Positions 7,012 to 9,550 of a stretch of DNA of 9,550 nucleotides are shown here, one piece after another. Numbering within the stretch: position 1 is the stretch's first letter; each line of letters begins with the position of its first letter. Source of the stretch: Dehalococcoidia bacterium (GTDB lineage: Bacteria; Chloroflexota; Dehalococcoidia; Dehalococcoidales; E44-bin46); assembly GCA_030634425.1 (NCBI GenBank), contig DAOWAU010000018.1, forward strand, positions 1 to 9,550. The letters are read 5' to 3'. A program made the translations under genes and the position numbers. The notes beneath the pieces are model-generated. The model was given only the letters and a program-made list of their open reading frames with translations. It made no database searches and was not told where the DNA came from.

Positions 7012-9219
7012 ATGGCTAAGAGGAGAGTTAATAATCCAAGCAGACACAGAGAGAAGTCTAAGGGAAGGCAGTCAGAGAAAGGTCTGTTCCACTTTCCCAT
7101 GCTGCGACTGGCAAGTCGAATTATACTGGTAGCCATCACCGTGGGGATATTAACCTGGCAGTGGCAAAATATGACTGTATGGGCCACCACTGCTAAAAAT
7201 GAAACGGTCAGGCTGTTTGGCTTGGGGCTACCCCTGATTATCATAGCCATCGGAATCCTGAGTGGAATAACCTGGTGGCAGAGACATCGCCCACTCGTTA
7301 ACCGCCTCCGCTATTGGTCGGCCGGTATTGCCTTCACCGTGGCTATCTGGGGAATACTGGGCTTTTCCAATGTGGGAGGTAGCATCGGGCTGTCAATCAC
7401 CGGGCAGGACATAACTGGCTACCCGGTTTTCCTCAGCGCTTTTCGTCTAGCGGGATTATTCTTTTTAGGCACTATTCTGGCAGCTCCCCAAGCTTGCCTG
7501 CGTGCTGGAAAAGGGGCTGCTTCCTGGCTACATAAGCAGCTACAAAAGAGACCTGCCCCTATCCTCACTACTCCTCCACCAGAGCTGACACCCCCTCCGG
7601 CTACTATAGCCCCACCTCCCCCAAAGATAGAAGAGGAAAGGCAACCGGTACCTCCCCCACCAACAATCACTCCACCAGCACCCGCTCCACCCGCCCCCGC
7701 CCAACCCCAACTAGAACTTAAGCAGGTGGCTGAGGACGTCTGGAAGAAATACGGTGAAGCGCCAGACCTGGCAACCGCTGATGGCTGGATGTTACCGCCT
7801 ATTGATATTCTGGATAGAGCGCCTGAGGTTGAGTTTAGTCAGGCCGATAATACGCAAAGGGCCAGAATCATAGAAGAGTCTCTGGCCAGCTATGGTGTTG
7901 AGACTAAGGTGGTTCAGATAAACGCTGGACCAACTGTCACCCAGTTCGGTGTGGAACCGGGGTGGGATAGAAAGATGAAGGAGATAAAGGAAAGAGATAG
8001 AGAGGGCAATATTACAGTAAGGCTGGAGGAGGTATCCAAGACAAGGGTTAAGGTGGAGAGGATTACCTCGCTGGCTAATGACCTGGCTCTGGCTCTAGCA
8101 GCACCCAGCATAAGGATTGAAGCTCCGGTGCCAGGCAAATCTATAGTGGGCATCGAGGTGCCTAATACAAGTTCAACCTTGGTTACTTTACGGGGGGTAA
8201 TAGAGACCAGCGCCTTCCAGAAAGCAGAAAGCAAGTCTAATCTGGCGCTAGCCTTAGGTAAAGGTGCCGGTGGTGAGGCGATAGCCGCTAACCTGTCCCG
8301 AATGCCTCATCTGCTCATTGCCGGGGCTACCGGCAGTGGCAAGACTGTTTGCTTAAACTCCATTATCTGCTGTCTGCTTCTGCACAACCCACCCACTACT
8401 GCCCAGTTTATTATGATTGACCCCAAGCGGGTGGAGCTGACCCCGTTTAACAACATACCTCACCTGGCGACACCGGTTATCGTTGATACCAACAAAGCCC
8501 TGTCCACACTGCGCTGGCTTAACCAGCAAATGAATAAACGGTACCAAACACTGGCTAGCACCGGAGTCCGCAATATTGAGGGTTACAATAAAAATAAGCA
8601 GGGAGACGAGAAGCTTCCCTATCTAATACTGATTATCGACGAGCTGGCTGACCTGATGATGACAGGCTTTGACGAGGTGGAGCATATTCTCTGCCGATTA
8701 GCTCAGCTTGCCCGAGCCACCGGCATCCATCTGGTGGTGGCTACCCAGCGCCCATCAGTAGACGTGGTCACCGGCTTAATCAAGGCTAACTTCCCCACCC
8801 GCATTAGCTTTGCTGTTACCTCCCAAGTAGATTCGCGCACCATCCTTGACATAGGTGGCGCCGAGAAGCTGCTGGGTAGAGGGGATATGTTGTTCATGCC
8901 CACCGAGGCAGGTAAACCCAAGCGCCTCCAGGGGTGCTACGTCTCTGATGCCGAGACGGAGAGGCTGGTCTCTTTCTGGGAGAGCCAGCGGAGGAAAAAG
9001 GCAGTCCCCTTAAGGATTGAGGAGCTTGTCTCACCGACGGCGGCAGTGTCCGAGGAAGAGTACCCCAGGGACCCGCTCCTGGAGACAGCCAAGCAACTGG
9101 CAGAAGAACACAAGCACATCTCTACCTCCTTCCTGCAACGGAAGCTACGCATCGGCTACCCCAGAGCCGCACGCATTATGGAGCAACTGGAAGAGGAAGG
9201 GTTTAAGAGGGAAGAGTAG
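7012..9219 (+). CDS. ftsK: FtsK/SpoIIIE-family DNA translocase
   Basis: FtsK is a membrane-anchored hexameric ATPase that pumps double-stranded DNA at the division site so that sister chromosomes are resolved and cleared. The protein has 735 residues, on the short side for the family (about 750-1300). After a basic N-terminus (1-25) there are four likely membrane segments near 33-50, 68-88, 103-119 and 138-158. A proline-rich linker (181-235) follows, then the alpha domain (about 240-400). The beta motor domain has Walker A GATGSGKT (438-445), MIDPKRVELTPFN (468-480), Walker B LIIDE (540-544) and VVATQRPSVDVVTGLIKANF (575-594). The gamma winged helix (about 685-733) contains STSFLQRKLRIGYPRAARIM (704-723) and would read chromosome polarity sequences. 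The usual ending after this helix (GIVGP and a KPREV-like tail) is absent; the protein stops at GFKREE with tandem stops TAG TAA. The start has AAAGGTGA immediately upstream. It is last in the plus-strand group. Confidence 0.97.
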   Translation: MAKRRVNNPSRHREKSKGRQSEKGLFHFPMLRLASRIILVAITVGILTWQWQNMTVWATTAKNETVRLFGLGLPLIIIAIGILSGITWWQRHRPLVNRLRYWSAGIAFTVAIWGILGFSNVGGSIGLSITGQDITGYPVFLSAFRLAGLFFLGTILAAPQACLRAGKGAASWLHKQLQKRPAPILTTPPPELTPPPATIAPPPPKIEEERQPVPPPPTITPPAPAPPAPAQPQLELKQVAEDVWKKYGEAPDLATADGWMLPPIDILDRAPEVEFSQADNTQRARIIEESLASYGVETKVVQINAGPTVTQFGVEPGWDRKMKEIKERDREGNITVRLEEVSKTRVKVERITSLANDLALALAAPSIRIEAPVPGKSIVGIEVPNTSSTLVTLRGVIETSAFQKAESKSNLALALGKGAGGEAIAANLSRMPHLLIAGATGSGKTVCLNSIICCLLLHNPPTTAQFIMIDPKRVELTPFNNIPHLATPVIVDTNKALSTLRWLNQQMNKRYQTLASTGVRNIEGYNKNKQGDEKLPYLILIIDELADLMMTGFDEVEHILCRLAQLARATGIHLVVATQRPSVDVVTGLIKANFPTRISFAVTSQVDSRTILDIGGAEKLLGRGDMLFMPTEAGKPKRLQGCYVSDAETERLVSFWESQRRKKAVPLRIEELVSPTAAVSEEEYPRDPLLETAKQLAEEHKHISTSFLQRKLRIGYPRAARIMEQLEEEGFKREE

Positions 9220-9226
9220 TAAATAT

Positions 9227-9257
9227 ACCTGCTCTGGACAAATAGAGGATAGGTTTT
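9227..9257 (+). terminator. Weak candidate terminator after ftsK
   Basis: An interrupted hairpin can be drawn from ACCT (9227-9230) and CTCT (9232-9235) pairing with AGAG (9244-9247) and AGGT (9251-9254), followed by TTTT at 9254-9257. The stem is only eight pairs with unequal bulges and low G+C, so this may be chance. It is the only hairpin-plus-T-run I see in the 45 bases between the converging genes. Confidence 0.22.
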
Positions 9258-9264
9258 AACGCAT

Positions 9265-9414
9265 TCAATCCTGCTTGCCGCGTTTCAGCCGCTTGAGGAT
9301 AGCATCCATATATACCCTCGCCAGATTTTTCCCGTGCTTGGGCATTCGCTCCCGCTTCTTCTTGAGCTTCTTTTCCCGGCGCTCTTGCCTAGTATCTACC
9401 TGATTATTGTCCAC
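9265..9414 (-). CDS. Small, strongly basic protein overlapping the end of uvrB (unrecognised)
   Basis: The ORF encodes 49 residues from GTG at 9414 to TGA at 9265. It begins [20 protein letters not shown], with [20 protein letters not shown] (21-40) following. I do not recognise a family. Eighteen of 49 residues are Lys or Arg against seven Asp/Glu, the middle looks helical (about 8-24 and 30-45), and there is no signal peptide or membrane segment. A role in binding nucleic acid or ribosomes is possible from composition alone. The start is fixed: an in-frame TAA lies two codons upstream, and GTG is the first usable start. It overlaps the uvrB stop by 11 bases, and GAG lies some 7-9 bases before it, so translation may be coupled to uvrB. 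Codons such as AAG, CGG, GAG and CTG dominate, as in neighbouring genes, supporting real coding. It is convergent with ftsK, 45 bases between stops. It was too short to be found by ordinary ORF cut-offs. Confidence 0.6.
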   Translation of the reverse strand: MDNNQVDTRQERREKKLKKKRERMPKHGKNLARVYMDAILKRLKRGKQD

Positions 9415-9550
9415 TTTTTATCTCTACGTAATCGAACTCTTTCCTCAGCTCGATGATGCGGTCGCGCAGTAGAGCCGCCCTCTCAAACTCCAGGTTTCTG
9501 GCAGCGGTCTTCATCTGCAACTCCAGCTCTTTAATTAACCGGGCTACATC
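9404..9550 (-). CDS. uvrB: UvrABC excinuclease subunit B, C-terminal UVR motif only (partial)
   Basis: Only the last 48 codons are in the window; the gene enters from the right edge and stops at TAA 9404. The visible part, with [20 protein letters not shown] followed by [18 protein letters not shown], is the UVR motif: a helical hairpin at the end of UvrB that contacts UvrC during nucleotide excision repair. The same motif occurs inside UvrC, but there it is followed by hundreds of residues; here the protein ends about 13 residues after it, as in UvrB. The helicase and damage-binding parts cannot be checked. The last codons overlap the start of the small basic ORF. Confidence 0.85.
   Translation of the reverse strand, partial: DVARLIKELELQMKTAARNLEFERAALLRDRIIELRKEFDYVEIKSGQ

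Noticed and set aside
7550..7720. C-rich, repeat-like tract suggestive of a tandem repeat
   Set aside because: It reads in frame as the proline-rich linker of FtsK, with mixed CCN codons and no exact repeat unit.
7914..8234. Minus-strand open frame of 106 codons inside ftsK
   Set aside because: It is antisense to the conserved FtsK alpha domain, with no domain or ribosome binding site.
9017..9259. Plus-strand frame of 80 codons overlapping the ftsK end, considered as a frameshifted FtsK tail
   Set aside because: Its sequence after the ftsK stop does not contain the GIVGP or KPREV-like tail, and the in-frame gamma domain is intact, so neither a gene nor a frameshift is supported.
1..9550. 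Defence system, prophage, transposon, CRISPR array, tRNA or rRNA
   Set aside because: No integrase, transposase, repeat-spacer pattern, cloverleaf or rRNA-like sequence was seen; every gene except the small basic ORF and the DUF2007-like one has a clear core function.

Overview
This window looks like ordinary bacterial core chromosome. The gene set is housekeeping: protein export, PRPP and one-carbon metabolism, uracil repair, RNA processing, DNA translocation and excision repair. I see no phage, transposon, CRISPR or tRNA/rRNA signature. The combination glyA, prs, a small DUF2007-type gene and secA on one strand, opposite a family 4 uracil-DNA glycosylase, RNase J and ftsK, with uvrB converging, reminds me of Chloroflexota, class Dehalococcoidia. 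RNase J and an [4Fe-4S] family 4 UDG fit that group. This placement rests on gene order and sequence style from memory, not on a search.

Layout. From about 4618 down to 1, four genes run leftwards on the minus strand: glyA (serine hydroxymethyltransferase), prs (PRPP synthetase), a 70-76 residue DUF2007-like protein, and secA, whose C-terminus lies beyond the left edge. prs overlaps the DUF2007-like gene by 26 bases, and that gene overlaps secA by 8, so the last three are probably translationally coupled. An 81-base gap between glyA and prs holds a good extended -10 promoter on the minus strand and a C/G-rich motif that resembles a dispersed intergenic repeat.

The 97-base divergent region 4619-4715 is the most informative regulatory stretch. 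A TTGACA-17-TAGACT promoter faces glyA. A TTGACC-18-TGCTATCAT extended -10 promoter faces the UDG gene. The two -35 elements are back to back, and each spacer contains a perfect palindrome (GGCATGCC in one, TTGATATATCAA in the other). From 4716 to 9219 three genes run rightwards: the UDG, RNase J (its ribosome binding site lies inside the end of the UDG gene) and ftsK. From the right edge, the C-terminus of uvrB enters on the minus strand, and its stop overlaps a small, very basic 49-residue ORF (9265-9414) that I do not recognise. This ORF converges on ftsK with only 45 bases between the two stop codons.

How the genes work together: glyA and prs both feed nucleotide synthesis (one-carbon units and PRPP). 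The plus-strand genes and uvrB handle DNA repair, RNA turnover and chromosome handling. I found no convincing evidence of a new defence or mobile system here. The items most worth a second look are the small basic ORF after uvrB, the palindromes inside the divergent promoters, and sequence departures in SecA, PRPP synthetase and the FtsK tail.
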